Assembly (NCBI GenBank): GCA_903906425.1
Contig: CAIVKH010000008.1
Coordinates: 1 to 46,959 of the forward strand
DNA from: an uncultured bacterium
GTDB lineage: Bacteria > Verrucomicrobiota > Kiritimatiellia > CAIVKH01
Length of the DNA: 46,959 nt
Direction: 5' to 3'
The notes beneath the pieces are model-generated. The model was given only the letters and a program-made list of their open reading frames with translations. It was not told the DNA's origin and made no database searches. Positions 33,251 through 40,744 of the stretch are shown here, in pieces. Each line of letters starts with the position of its first letter. Position 1 is the stretch's first letter. The position numbers and the translations under genes are program-made.

Positions 33251-35161
33251 ATGATGAAACGAATTTGGATGTTGGTCCTGTTGAGCGCGGTGCTCTCCGC
33301 AGCCGTTATCGGGCGTGCCGCAGAGTGGACGTTGTCGGAGAATGCACCGCTGCTCACGCGATGGGCCAAAGATGTTTCCCCGACAAACACGCTGCCGGAA
33401 TATCCGCGTCCGCAAATGGTGCGCGAGAGCTGGCAGAATCTGAACGGGCTTTGGGAATATGCCATCACGGGTAAAGCTGACGAGCGCCGGCCCGACAAAT
33501 GGGACGGGAAGATTCTCGTGCCGTTTTGCATTGAGTCCGCGCTGTCGGGCGTGATGAAGCCGCTGAAACCGGATCAGCGATTGTGGTATCGGCGGACGTT
33601 TTCGGTGCCGAAGGATTGGAACGGCCAGCGTATCCTGCTGCACTTTGGCGCGGTTGACTGGCAGTGCGAAGTCTGGCTGAACGGCCGGTCGCTCGGATCG
33701 CATCGCGGCGGCTACGACGATTTCACATTCGACATCACATCGGCGATGAAACCGGACGAATCGCAAGAGCTGGTGGTTTCTGTTTTGGATCCGACCGACG
33801 CAGGCTGGCAAATGCGCGGCAAACAGACGTTGCATCCCGGCGGCGCAGCGTACACGCCGTGCTCCGGCATCTGGCAGACGACGTGGCTTGAACCAGTGCC
33901 GCAGGCGAGTTTCGAGTCGCTGCACGCGATTGCCGATCTTACGGCGGGCATTTTGAAACTCACCGTGAACGCGCGCACGCCGGTCGGCACAACCGAAGTC
34001 GCCGTCACGGTGAGCGAGGGCGGAAAGACTGTCGCGACGGCAACCGATACGCTCGGTTCCGAATTGACGAAAGGCGTTCGCGAAAATCTGGCGTGGTACA
34101 AAGCGCGGATGATCTGGGTCACGACCGACATCAACGTCCCGATACCGGACGCCAAGCCGTGGACGCCAGATTCGCCGGTGCTTTACGATCTTACCGTGCA
34201 ACTCAAGTCAGCCGACGGTGCCGTGCTCGACACCGTGCGCAGCTATGTTGGCATGAGGAGCATTGTCGTCGGCAAAGACGAACGGGGCATTCCGCGCCCG
34301 ATGCTCAACGGCAAACCGATCATGCTGCCCGGTGCGCTCGATCAGGGATTCTGGCCGGACGGCATCTACACCGCACCGACAGACGAGGCTCTCCGGTTCG
34401 ACATTGAAGCCGCGAAGAAACTCGGACTCGTCGCCGTGCGCAAACACATCAAGATCGAGCCAGAGCGCTATTATTATTGGGCCGACAAACTCGGTCTGCT
34501 GATTTTACAGGACATGCCAAGCGGCAACGAAGGCGATCCTTTCACCGACTTGCCGAAGTCTCCAGAAGCTGCCGCGCAGTGCGAAATGGAAATGCGGACG
34601 CTCATCCAGCAGAGATGGAATCATCCGTCCATCATCGCATGGGATATGTTCAACGAAGGATGGGGCCAGTACGACACGCTGCGCCACGCGGCATGGGCGA
34701 AGCAACTCGACCCAACGCGTCTCATCAACGAGGCCAGCGGATTTCCGCGTCACGGCGGTGGTGATATTCATGACACGCACGGCGGAGACGCGCCGCAAGA
34801 CGGCCGCCGCATCTGCCTCGACAGTGAGACCGCCGGCTTCGGCCTCGCCGCGATCGGACACAGTTGGCCCGGCCAGCTGTGGGCCACGGGGACGTACGAT
34901 CCGAAAAAGGATGGCGAGAGCAGCGCGAAAGAATTGTATCCCGTGGATGACGCGTCGAAGCGCTGGTTCACGCACCGCCTCGCCAATTTCTATCGCGAAC
35001 CGTGGCGCAAACGTGAAACAGCCGGCACCAGCGGCGACTTCAAGGTTCAGCTCTGTGATGTCGAAACCGAGAGCAACGGTTTCCTCAGTTACGACCGCGA
35101 AGTCTGGAAAGTTGATCCCGAAAAAATTCGCGAAGCCTGCCGCGGCGATGCGGCGAAATAG
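33251..35161 (+). CDS. Secreted glycoside hydrolase family 2 protein
   Basis: 636 aa. A signal peptide (MMKRIWMLVLLSAVLSAAVI, cleavage after GRAA) is followed by a GH2 sugar-binding domain (NLNGLWEYAI; LWYRRTFSVP; VDWQCEVWLNGRSLGSHRGG), an immunoglobulin-like domain, and a TIM barrel. The general acid/base is likely the glutamate in AWDMFNEGWGQYD, and the nucleophile the glutamate in CLDSETAGFG (inference). GH2 enzymes act on beta-galactosides, glucuronides, mannosides and related sugars; the substrate cannot be read here. It is co-directional with the GH43-like gene, 75 bp upstream of it, and interrupts the minus-strand array. Confidence 0.88.
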   Translation: MMKRIWMLVLLSAVLSAAVIGRAAEWTLSENAPLLTRWAKDVSPTNTLPEYPRPQMVRESWQNLNGLWEYAITGKADERRPDKWDGKILVPFCIESALSGVMKPLKPDQRLWYRRTFSVPKDWNGQRILLHFGAVDWQCEVWLNGRSLGSHRGGYDDFTFDITSAMKPDESQELVVSVLDPTDAGWQMRGKQTLHPGGAAYTPCSGIWQTTWLEPVPQASFESLHAIADLTAGILKLTVNARTPVGTTEVAVTVSEGGKTVATATDTLGSELTKGVRENLAWYKARMIWVTTDINVPIPDAKPWTPDSPVLYDLTVQLKSADGAVLDTVRSYVGMRSIVVGKDERGIPRPMLNGKPIMLPGALDQGFWPDGIYTAPTDEALRFDIEAAKKLGLVAVRKHIKIEPERYYYWADKLGLLILQDMPSGNEGDPFTDLPKSPEAAAQCEMEMRTLIQQRWNHPSIIAWDMFNEGWGQYDTLRHAAWAKQLDPTRLINEASGFPRHGGGDIHDTHGGDAPQDGRRICLDSETAGFGLAAIGHSWPGQLWATGTYDPKKDGESSAKELYPVDDASKRWFTHRLANFYREPWRKRETAGTSGDFKVQLCDVETESNGFLSYDREVWKVDPEKIREACRGDAAK

Positions 35162-35167
35162 GAAAAG

Positions 35168-35214
35168 TTCCAATCATTGGAAAAATGCGGCTACGCAATT
35201 TCCAATCATTGGAA
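35168..35214. repeat. Paired palindrome unit 2
   Basis: Two perfect copies of TTCCAATCATTGGAA at 35168-35182 and 35200-35214, 32 bp apart, between the GH2 stop and the GH43-like start. The 17-bp spacer also carries a dyad (TGCG...CGCA). Confidence 0.92.
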
Positions 35215-35235
35215 GTTGTGAACGAGGCGAATGAC

Positions 35236-36297
35236 ATGAGGAAAATAATTTCTGCGGCAATGCTGATCATCGCGATCGTCACGATGTCGTGCCGTGCGGG
35301 CGACTTTGTGTGGAGTAATCCGCTCGATCTTCAATACACCGAAGGCCAGACCGCGCCGCGAAAAGAAATTCGTGATCCGTGCATCATCCGTGAAGGCGAC
35401 ACGTATTATCTCGTCTTCACGATGTGGCCATTTCGAAATCGCGAGGAGAAATTTCTGAACGAGCCGGATCAGGGCGGATCGCCGGGTATCGCGCTTTATT
35501 CGTCGCACGATTTGAAGTCGTGGAAGTTTGAAAACTGGCTCGTGAAGTCGTCGGTGCTGCCGGAAAATTGTCCGTACAAAAATCGTTTCTGGGCGCCGGA
35601 GATTCACAAGATTGGCGGAAAGTTCTATCTGATTTTCACGGCCGACAACTGGCTGAAGAAGGAAAACAATCCGGCTGGAACGTGGGGCTCGGCGGGTTAT
35701 GCGTTCATCGGAGTTGCTGGCAGAATCTCCGGTCCGTACGAACACATCACATGGATTCGCGGCGCGGGCTGCGACACGACGCTCTTCGGCGATAGCGATG
35801 GGAAAACATATGCATTCATCCCGCATGGCAACATCGACGTTCAGGAAATTGATCTGACCGGCATCGCGCACGACGAAGTGAAATTGCTCGGCAACCCACA
35901 GCGCATCGTCACAGCGGACAACAACGACATCGGCATCGCCGCGAAGCCGGATTATCTCGAAGGCCCGTGGGTCGAAAAGATCGGCACGAAATATTTTCTC
36001 TTCTACGCCGAAATCTATCGCGATGAAAAATTCCCTGAATGGCTCGGCTACTGGACCGGCGTTGCGTCGGCCGATTCGCCGCTAGGTCCGTGGAAGAAGG
36101 ATTCGCGCGGAAAGCTCTTTGCCGGAGGCCACCTCGCCGTGTTCGACGGCCCCGACAACCGGAAATGGTTTTCATATCGCGGCGAATCGAAGAACAGCGC
36201 GCACGGTCTCCTTTGCATCGATCCATTCGACGTGGATGCCAGCGGAACAATCAATACCGTCGCACCAACGATCAACAGCCCTGTGACTACACGCTAG
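35236..36297 (+). CDS. Secreted GH43-like glycoside hydrolase
   Basis: 353 aa from the ATG at 35236; a longer in-frame start at 35185 would translate the palindrome and is rejected. The N-terminus MRKIISAAMLIIAIVTMSC has a lipobox-like TMSC, so it may be a lipoprotein. The five-bladed propeller pattern of GH43 is visible: EIRDPCIIREGDTYYLVFT (catalytic base aspartate), NRFWAPEIHKIGGKFYLIFT, and YLEGPWVEKIGTKYFLFYAE (catalytic acid glutamate). GH43 and related families release arabinose, xylose or galactose. Paired with the GH2 gene it suggests degradation of a plant or algal polysaccharide side chain. Confidence 0.85.
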   Translation: MRKIISAAMLIIAIVTMSCRAGDFVWSNPLDLQYTEGQTAPRKEIRDPCIIREGDTYYLVFTMWPFRNREEKFLNEPDQGGSPGIALYSSHDLKSWKFENWLVKSSVLPENCPYKNRFWAPEIHKIGGKFYLIFTADNWLKKENNPAGTWGSAGYAFIGVAGRISGPYEHITWIRGAGCDTTLFGDSDGKTYAFIPHGNIDVQEIDLTGIAHDEVKLLGNPQRIVTADNNDIGIAAKPDYLEGPWVEKIGTKYFLFYAEIYRDEKFPEWLGYWTGVASADSPLGPWKKDSRGKLFAGGHLAVFDGPDNRKWFSYRGESKNSAHGLLCIDPFDVDASGTINTVAPTINSPVTTR

Positions 36298-36486
36298 GAT
36301 AATTTCACAGATGGCGATTCCTTCTGCGTCATCCAAGCCGGCATGTTTCGATATCCGCGCCAATCGGCACTGGCGTTTGCGTCAGAGTGTTTGCCCCGGT
36401 CTGCAAGAAGAAAAGCCCCACCCCACTGGCGAAAGTGGAGCAGGGCCGTATGGCTGCCGTGGAATGATTGCGTGACTTGTGTTGTG

Positions 36487-37494
36487 TCAGGCGGCGAGCT
36501 GGAATTTCCGGACGCCGAGCTGTCCGAAACTGCTCACGATCTCCGCGCTGTCCTGCTTGGCCAGGTTCAGTGCGCTGTCGCCGAGCTGCCGGATGCCCTG
36601 CTGCAATTTAATGCGTGCCGACGCGTCGTCGCGGTAGTCTTCCGCGCTCTTCGACAGCAGGTCGGCGCGTGCCTTTTCGAGCAGCTGTTCCATCTGGCCG
36701 TCTCCGGCAAAATTCAACTGCTTGAAGTCGTTGATGAACTTGACCAGCCGGTTGAGTGTCTTCTGATGCACACCCGACTTGCCGTCATCCATCGCCGTCA
36801 GCATCTCGTTGCAGAGATTCGCCGTCTGCTCACGCAATGTGGCCACCGCATCGCGGACGAAGTTCTCGACGCCGTCGCGGATGCGCTGTGTGGCTTCGGT
36901 CGCCGCCTTGTTGCGGGCGGCGACGATCTGCTGCTGGTCGGCGAACCGCACGAGCTGCGCACTGACACGTTCAGGCACGCGCACCTGAAACAGGTGGATG
37001 TCGAAGCCGAACTTGGCCGTCAACTCCACCGCATCGGGAAACGCGCCGCGGATCGTGCCGAGCAACTTCGCGGGATCACCGGGCAGGGTTCTGGCCGTGC
37101 GCTCCCATTCGACCAGCGCCGCGCTGCGATGCTCGGCATAATCATCGAGGAATTTCTGGCGGGCTACGGCGAAGTCTTTTTCGAGTTCGTCCAGGCCATG
37201 CTGCACCTCGTCGAGCTTCGCATTCGGCAGGAACCGGGCGATGCCGCCGAGGAACGAGAACGAACTGCGTTCGACCAACGCGTGTGTTCGCGACTCGATC
37301 AGACCGAGGTCAGCAAGCGCGTCCTTCGAGAGCAGTTTTTTGTGACCGAGCGAAATGAGCCGCTCGTTCACATCGGTGTCCTCCAGTCCCAGGTCTTGCG
37401 GCTGAAGCCGCTTGGTGAAGCGCGGGTATCTCACGCTTACGCTGATGAGCACGCCCTCCCGCGTCAGGGCGTCGAGTATTGGATTGTCATTCAT
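36487..37494 (-). CDS. DUF3150-like protein
   Basis: 335 aa from the ATG at 37494 (AAAGGAG upstream); a longer frame to 37587 runs through an intergenic hairpin and is rejected. N-terminus MNDNPILDALTREGVLISVS, then a long helical body (FLPNAKLDEVQHGLDELEKD, IRDGVENFVRDAVATLREQT). I assign it to DUF3150, a family found in phages and plasmids and often next to AAA+ ATPases. The role is unknown. It lies between the ligase gene and, before the glycosidase insertion, presumably the DUF1257 gene. Confidence 0.68.
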   Translation of the reverse strand: MNDNPILDALTREGVLISVSVRYPRFTKRLQPQDLGLEDTDVNERLISLGHKKLLSKDALADLGLIESRTHALVERSSFSFLGGIARFLPNAKLDEVQHGLDELEKDFAVARQKFLDDYAEHRSAALVEWERTARTLPGDPAKLLGTIRGAFPDAVELTAKFGFDIHLFQVRVPERVSAQLVRFADQQQIVAARNKAATEATQRIRDGVENFVRDAVATLREQTANLCNEMLTAMDDGKSGVHQKTLNRLVKFINDFKQLNFAGDGQMEQLLEKARADLLSKSAEDYRDDASARIKLQQGIRQLGDSALNLAKQDSAEIVSSFGQLGVRKFQLAA

Positions 37495-37566
37495 TCTTGG
37501 TTTTCTCCTTTGGTTTGTTTTCATGGTTGATGCGGATGATCCGCCGTGTTCGTCGAGCAAGAGCGA

Positions 37567-37595
37567 CGGGCCGGATGCGTGTGACACCCGGCCCG
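37567..37595. terminator. Hairpin between ligase and DUF3150 genes
   Basis: CGGGCCGG (37567-37574) pairs with CCGGCCCG (37588-37595). It follows the ligase stop and precedes the DUF3150 ribosome site. No T-run, so termination is uncertain. Confidence 0.5.
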
Positions 37596-37609
37596 CCAGT
37601 CATCGCGTG

Positions 37610-38701
37610 CTATTCCCGGAACCTGAGCGCCACGGGAAACCGCGGCACACCGGACTTGTTGGTGAAGCCCTGGAATTGCACCGTCAGCATCCGGCCGACA
37701 GCCAGACTGGGGTCGTCGTGGTATTTCTTCAGCCCGGACAGCGCGCCGATCATCTTCGCTTCGAACTTCGTGCCGTCCGCCGTCTGGCATACGAAGATGC
37801 CATGGCCGGCGAGTTTGCCCCGGCCCTCGTTGACGCCGGTGACCAGAAACTCCGCGTCGTCCATTTCTTTGATCTTCTGGAGATCCATGGACCGGCTGTT
37901 GACATAGAGCCCGGCGGCATTCCGCACCATGGCCCCTTCATATCCCTGGGCGCGGAACTTTTCGAAGGCGGCCATCAGCTCGTCCTCGTTGTTCACGACG
38001 ATGGTTTCGACCAGCACGAGCGGATGCTTCGCGCCGGAGAGCACGGACTGGAGATACGCCAGCCGCAGCGAGAACGGCCCGGCCATCGCGCAGTCATATA
38101 CATGATACTGCACGGCGTCGTGACCGGGCTTCGCATACGCGGGGCGGATGAGGCTGGAAAGCTCCTCGAAGCGGTCGTGGAAATCCGGCGAGTAAAGTTC
38201 CCCGTCAAACACCGCGGTACCGATGAGCGGCTTCAGCGCCGCGTTGATGTGCGGCACGCTGACAATGGGTTTGCGCGTGCGCGACCAGAGTCCCGACGCC
38301 ATCGCAACGCAACGGTGTCCGTCGAGCTTTGGCTGGGCATACGCCGGATACGTGATCTTCTGCCCGTGGTCGCGGAATTTCTGGGCCAGCATCGGGAAGA
38401 TGCCGCCCTCGACGGCGGCGTCCACTTTGCCGTCACGCGCATCGGACAGGTTCTCGACGTAGCCCCGCGTCTTTTTCTTCTCCCACTGCGCCTGTGCCTC
38501 GGCGACCGCCTGTTCGTCGGGCGTGGTCTCGTTGGCGCGGCCGATGTTCTTGCCGGCGGAGATCGTGTCGGTGGTGGTCTGCTCCGATCCGCCCACCCGT
38601 CCCCAGCGGCTGAGGATGGTGTTTCCGTCCGTCTCGATGGACCAGAACTGGTCAGCGCCGGCGCTGGTTTTCTTATAGAGCGTTGGAAATGTCTTCTTCA
38701 T
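37610..38701 (-). CDS. WGR domain fused to ATP-dependent DNA ligase
   Basis: 363 aa from the ATG at 38701 (AAGGAA upstream). Residues 1-80 form a WGR domain (KYW-like FWSIETDGNTILSRWGRVGG), a nucleic-acid binding module. Residues about 115-290 are the ligase adenylation domain: YAQPKLDGHRC (motif I, adenylated lysine), VFDGELYSPDFHDRFEEL (motif III), EGAMVRN (motif IV), LQKIKEM (motif V). The C-terminal OB part ends FPVALRFRE. It seals nicks in DNA using ATP. Bacteria normally use a NAD-dependent ligase, so this is an accessory enzyme typical of mobile elements or repair operons. Its neighbours are a clamp and a nuclease. Confidence 0.9.
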   Translation of the reverse strand: MKKTFPTLYKKTSAGADQFWSIETDGNTILSRWGRVGGSEQTTTDTISAGKNIGRANETTPDEQAVAEAQAQWEKKKTRGYVENLSDARDGKVDAAVEGGIFPMLAQKFRDHGQKITYPAYAQPKLDGHRCVAMASGLWSRTRKPIVSVPHINAALKPLIGTAVFDGELYSPDFHDRFEELSSLIRPAYAKPGHDAVQYHVYDCAMAGPFSLRLAYLQSVLSGAKHPLVLVETIVVNNEDELMAAFEKFRAQGYEGAMVRNAAGLYVNSRSMDLQKIKEMDDAEFLVTGVNEGRGKLAGHGIFVCQTADGTKFEAKMIGALSGLKKYHDDPSLAVGRMLTVQFQGFTNKSGVPRFPVALRFRE

Positions 38702-38778
38702 GTTGTTGTTCCTTGGTTGTGCCGCCCCATGTTGGGGAACGGCGGTGGTTTTGTTGAATACTCTCGATTTTTTCTGGA

Positions 38779-39609
38779 TCAGGCTGCCAGCGACATCACG
38801 CGTGCTTGCCGCCGGTGCCATGCACGGCACGGCTCACGGAATGGACAGCCACCGCACATGAAACTTTGGTCGCTCGGGTAGAATACATCCTGCTGCACGA
38901 TTTGTTCGGCCTTATGCACAAGGCACTCCAGCCGCTGGAAGTCGTCGCCAGTGCGCGTCGTCATATTCCGCTCGATGACCGGCGTCTTGTTCTTCACCGC
39001 GACGTCGAACCGGAACTGTGGTGCTTTCTCCGGATGCAGTTGCCGGTAGGCATATAGGTAGATCGTGGGTTGGAGTGAGCGGTCCGCCTGCGACTTCGGC
39101 CAGCGTTTCGCGCTCGTCTTCCAGTCAACGATGCTGCGATCACCGGCTCGCTCCACCACACAATCAATTTCGCCGACGAGCGGGCGTTCGCTGTCACCGA
39201 CGGGCACCGCGAATACTTCGTTCATGGTGACGACGCGCTCCTCGGGCTCGATCTGCTTGAGGTAGGCGACGGCCAGTTCCGCGCCCTGACTGGCAAATTC
39301 TTCCGGCGTGACTTCCTCGTCCTTCTCCAGTGGCGGGCCGTCCTCGCCTTCGCGTTTCCACAGTTCGTGAAACAGATCGCGCGTGTCGTTTTCGGTCGGC
39401 AACTTCTGCTCCATGCGCGTCAGCGCGATGAACTCCATGACGCGGTGGTACACGCCGCCGAATGCGATGGCGACCGGCGTGAACGGCTTTGGGATGCGTT
39501 CGATTTTCTCGAAGAACCATTGCAGCGAGCAGAGATTGAGCAGCTGGTTCAGGCTGCTGTACGACCAGTGCGGCCGGTCGCGATAGCTCATCAGTGTTTG
39601 TGCGTTCAT
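38779..39609 (-). CDS. PD-(D/E)XK nuclease, RecB/AddB-like with Fe-S cysteines
   Basis: 276 aa. Order of motifs: HWSYSSLNQLLNLCSLQWFF (first cysteine), FGGVYHRVMEF (the G-x2-H-x3-E motif), EIDCVVE...SIVDWKTSAK (catalytic D and D-x-K), LQPTIYLYAY (the Q-x3-Y motif), and MCGGCPFREPC (three more cysteines). Together these are the PF12705-type nuclease with a four-cysteine iron-sulfur site, as in AddB and Cas4. It probably acts as a DNA exonuclease in recombination or replication. AAGGAAA precedes the ATG. The array around it encodes a ligase and a sliding clamp; no cas genes are present. Confidence 0.9.
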   Translation of the reverse strand: MNAQTLMSYRDRPHWSYSSLNQLLNLCSLQWFFEKIERIPKPFTPVAIAFGGVYHRVMEFIALTRMEQKLPTENDTRDLFHELWKREGEDGPPLEKDEEVTPEEFASQGAELAVAYLKQIEPEERVVTMNEVFAVPVGDSERPLVGEIDCVVERAGDRSIVDWKTSAKRWPKSQADRSLQPTIYLYAYRQLHPEKAPQFRFDVAVKNKTPVIERNMTTRTGDDFQRLECLVHKAEQIVQQDVFYPSDQSFMCGGCPFREPCRAWHRRQARVMSLAA

Positions 39610-39636
39610 GTTTTCCTTGGGGTTGAAAAAAGAAAA

Positions 39637-39658
39637 ACGGGGCGGTTGCCCGCCCCGT
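39637..39658 (-). terminator. Intrinsic terminator upstream of the nuclease gene
   Basis: ACGGGGCGG (39637-39645) pairs with CCGCCCCGT (39650-39658), 4-nt loop, followed on the minus strand by TTTTCTTTTTTC. A second dyad, GATCAACT (39663-39670) with AGTTGATC (39685-39692) and an inner TCGCG/CGCGA stem, lies directly upstream across the stop codon of the preceding gene. Confidence 0.82.
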
Positions 39659-39690
39659 GTTCGATCAACTTTCGCGTTCGCGATAGTTGA

Positions 39691-40149
39691 TCAGGCCGCG
39701 GCCTTCAGCTCGTCCACGAACTGGCTGGCTGATTTGCGGTCCAGCGCATAGACGCTTCCGGTGCCGAACTGCTCTTTCACACGGGCGTTCACGTCGCTGA
39801 GGCCCATGCCCTGCGACTTGGCCAGATCGAGGATGTACTTGATCTGGCGGTTGCTGGCCTTGGTGGCGATGCGCCCGCCGTCGTGGTGCTCGGCGCGCTG
39901 AGCCGGTGGAAGCACACGCACGGACGGTTGTGCGGTCGTTGCGGGTTGCGCCGGTTGCGCACCGCCGTGCAGTTCGCTGTCCACCGCATCGCGCACCAGC
40001 GCGAACGTCTCGTGGATCTTCTCCTGGATGTCGGATGCGTCGAGCTTGTCACTCAACTCGACTTCGACCGAGCAATGGTAGCTCTGCGACGAGTATTCCT
40101 CGCCCTGCACCGGGACTTTCTTGCTGTAGCTGGCGTTCAATTTCAGCAT
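39691..40149 (-). CDS. Unrecognised 152-aa protein, possibly DNA-associated
   Basis: N-terminal part (LKLNASYSKKVPVQGEEY, HCSVEVELSDKLDASDIQEK), a flexible alanine/glutamine/proline linker near residues 65-90, and a C-terminal helical part (SNRQIKYILDLAKSQGMGLS, SASQFVDELKAAA). The C-terminal ~55 residues resemble a short helical module attached to phage recombination and single-strand DNA proteins. I cannot name the family. GGAGAA precedes the ATG. Confidence 0.65.
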   Translation of the reverse strand: MLKLNASYSKKVPVQGEEYSSQSYHCSVEVELSDKLDASDIQEKIHETFALVRDAVDSELHGGAQPAQPATTAQPSVRVLPPAQRAEHHDGGRIATKASNRQIKYILDLAKSQGMGLSDVNARVKEQFGTGSVYALDRKSASQFVDELKAAA

Positions 40150-40181
40150 GGATTTTTCTCCTGTTTTTCTTGTGGTGTTGA

Positions 40182-40400
40182 TTACGCCGCCAGCGCCATC
40201 GCGGCGGGCGGACGGCCGCCCAATTGAGACACGCGCTTGGCGTAGCTGAATTCGTTTTCGCCCAGCGCGGGGTCCGTGTTCTGTTCGGCGATGACCGCCG
40301 CGTCCAGCGGACCTCGCGCCAGCACTGTGATCTTGAAACGCCGTCCGGTGTCCAGGCGGCGCCCGTTGCCCACGGCGAGCAACACGTCATACATGCTCAT
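40182..40400 (-). CDS. Small protein, unrecognised
   Basis: 72 aa, MSMYDVLLAVGNGRRLDTGR then FKITVLARGPLDAAVIAEQN and an AMALAA end. AAAGGAG upstream of the ATG. No family known to me. It follows the hairpin/palindrome unit behind the clamp gene. Confidence 0.65.
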   Translation of the reverse strand: MSMYDVLLAVGNGRRLDTGRRFKITVLARGPLDAAVIAEQNTDPALGENEFSYAKRVSQLGGRPPAAMALAA

Positions 40401-40437
40401 CTTCGTTCTCCTTTGTTTGTTGTTTTGTTTTTCAGAC

Positions 40438-40484
40438 TTTCAATGGTTGGAAAAAAGTGGGGCCGCAGTTTCCAATCATTGGAA
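40438..40484. repeat. Paired palindrome unit 3
   Basis: TTTCAATGGTTGGAA (40438-40452, two symmetry breaks) and perfect TTCCAATCATTGGAA (40470-40484), 32 bp apart. The second copy is the top of a larger hairpin that looks like a terminator. Confidence 0.88.
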
Positions 40485-40494
40485 CTGCGGCCCC
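40459..40494 (-). terminator. Terminator built on a palindrome unit
   Basis: GGGGCCGCAG (40459-40468) pairs with CTGCGGCCCC (40485-40494), and the TTCCAATCATTGGAA palindrome continues the stem inside, with one bulged base. On the minus strand it is followed by AC and TTTTTT (40456-40451). It ends the sliding-clamp transcript. Confidence 0.8.
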
Positions 40495-40519
40495 GGGGTT
40501 GATCTTCTTATCGGTCAGA

Positions 40520-40744
40520 TCAGACCTTGATCGCCTGCAACTTCGCCAGGCCGGAGCGGACGCTCTCGACTTCCTGGCGGCGGGCTTTGTCTTCCTTCGC
40601 AGCGTCCTTGACGGCGGCGGCGATCATCGCGAGTGCCTCATTGGCCTCGCGGACTTTCGCTTTCGCCGTTTCGTACGCGGCGAGCACGCGGTCCAGCGCG
40701 CTCGGTTCCGTGGCGGGGGCCGCGGTTGTGTCTGTCTTGCTCAT
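40520..40744 (-). CDS. Possible internal-start protein from the clamp gene 3' end
   Basis: Inside the clamp gene an in-frame ATG at 40744 is preceded by AAGGAG at 7 nt, as good as the site of any gene in the array. Starting there gives a 74-aa helical protein (MSKTDTTAAPATEPSALDRV, AAYETAKAKVREANEALAMI, ending KLQAIKV). Either the clamp and a former separate gene were fused by loss of a stop, with the old start kept, or both products are made. Confidence 0.5.
   Translation of the reverse strand: MSKTDTTAAPATEPSALDRVLAAYETAKAKVREANEALAMIAAAVKDAAKEDKARRQEVESVRSGLAKLQAIKV

Noticed and set aside
35168..35214. Palindromes as terminal inverted repeats of an insertion sequence
   Set aside because: The two copies are only 32 bp apart, with no transposase between any of the five pairs and no target duplication evident.
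35185..35235. Longer start for the GH43-like gene
   Set aside because: It would translate the palindrome ahead of the signal sequence; the ATG at 35236 directly opens the signal peptide.
36343..37530. Plus-strand open frame of 395 codons opposite the DUF3150 gene
   Set aside because: Antisense shadow without ribosome site; it runs across an intergenic region on the coding strand.
37412..38881. Plus-strand open frame of 489 codons opposite the ligase gene
   Set aside because: Antisense shadow; the minus strand shows all ligase motifs and a good ribosome site.
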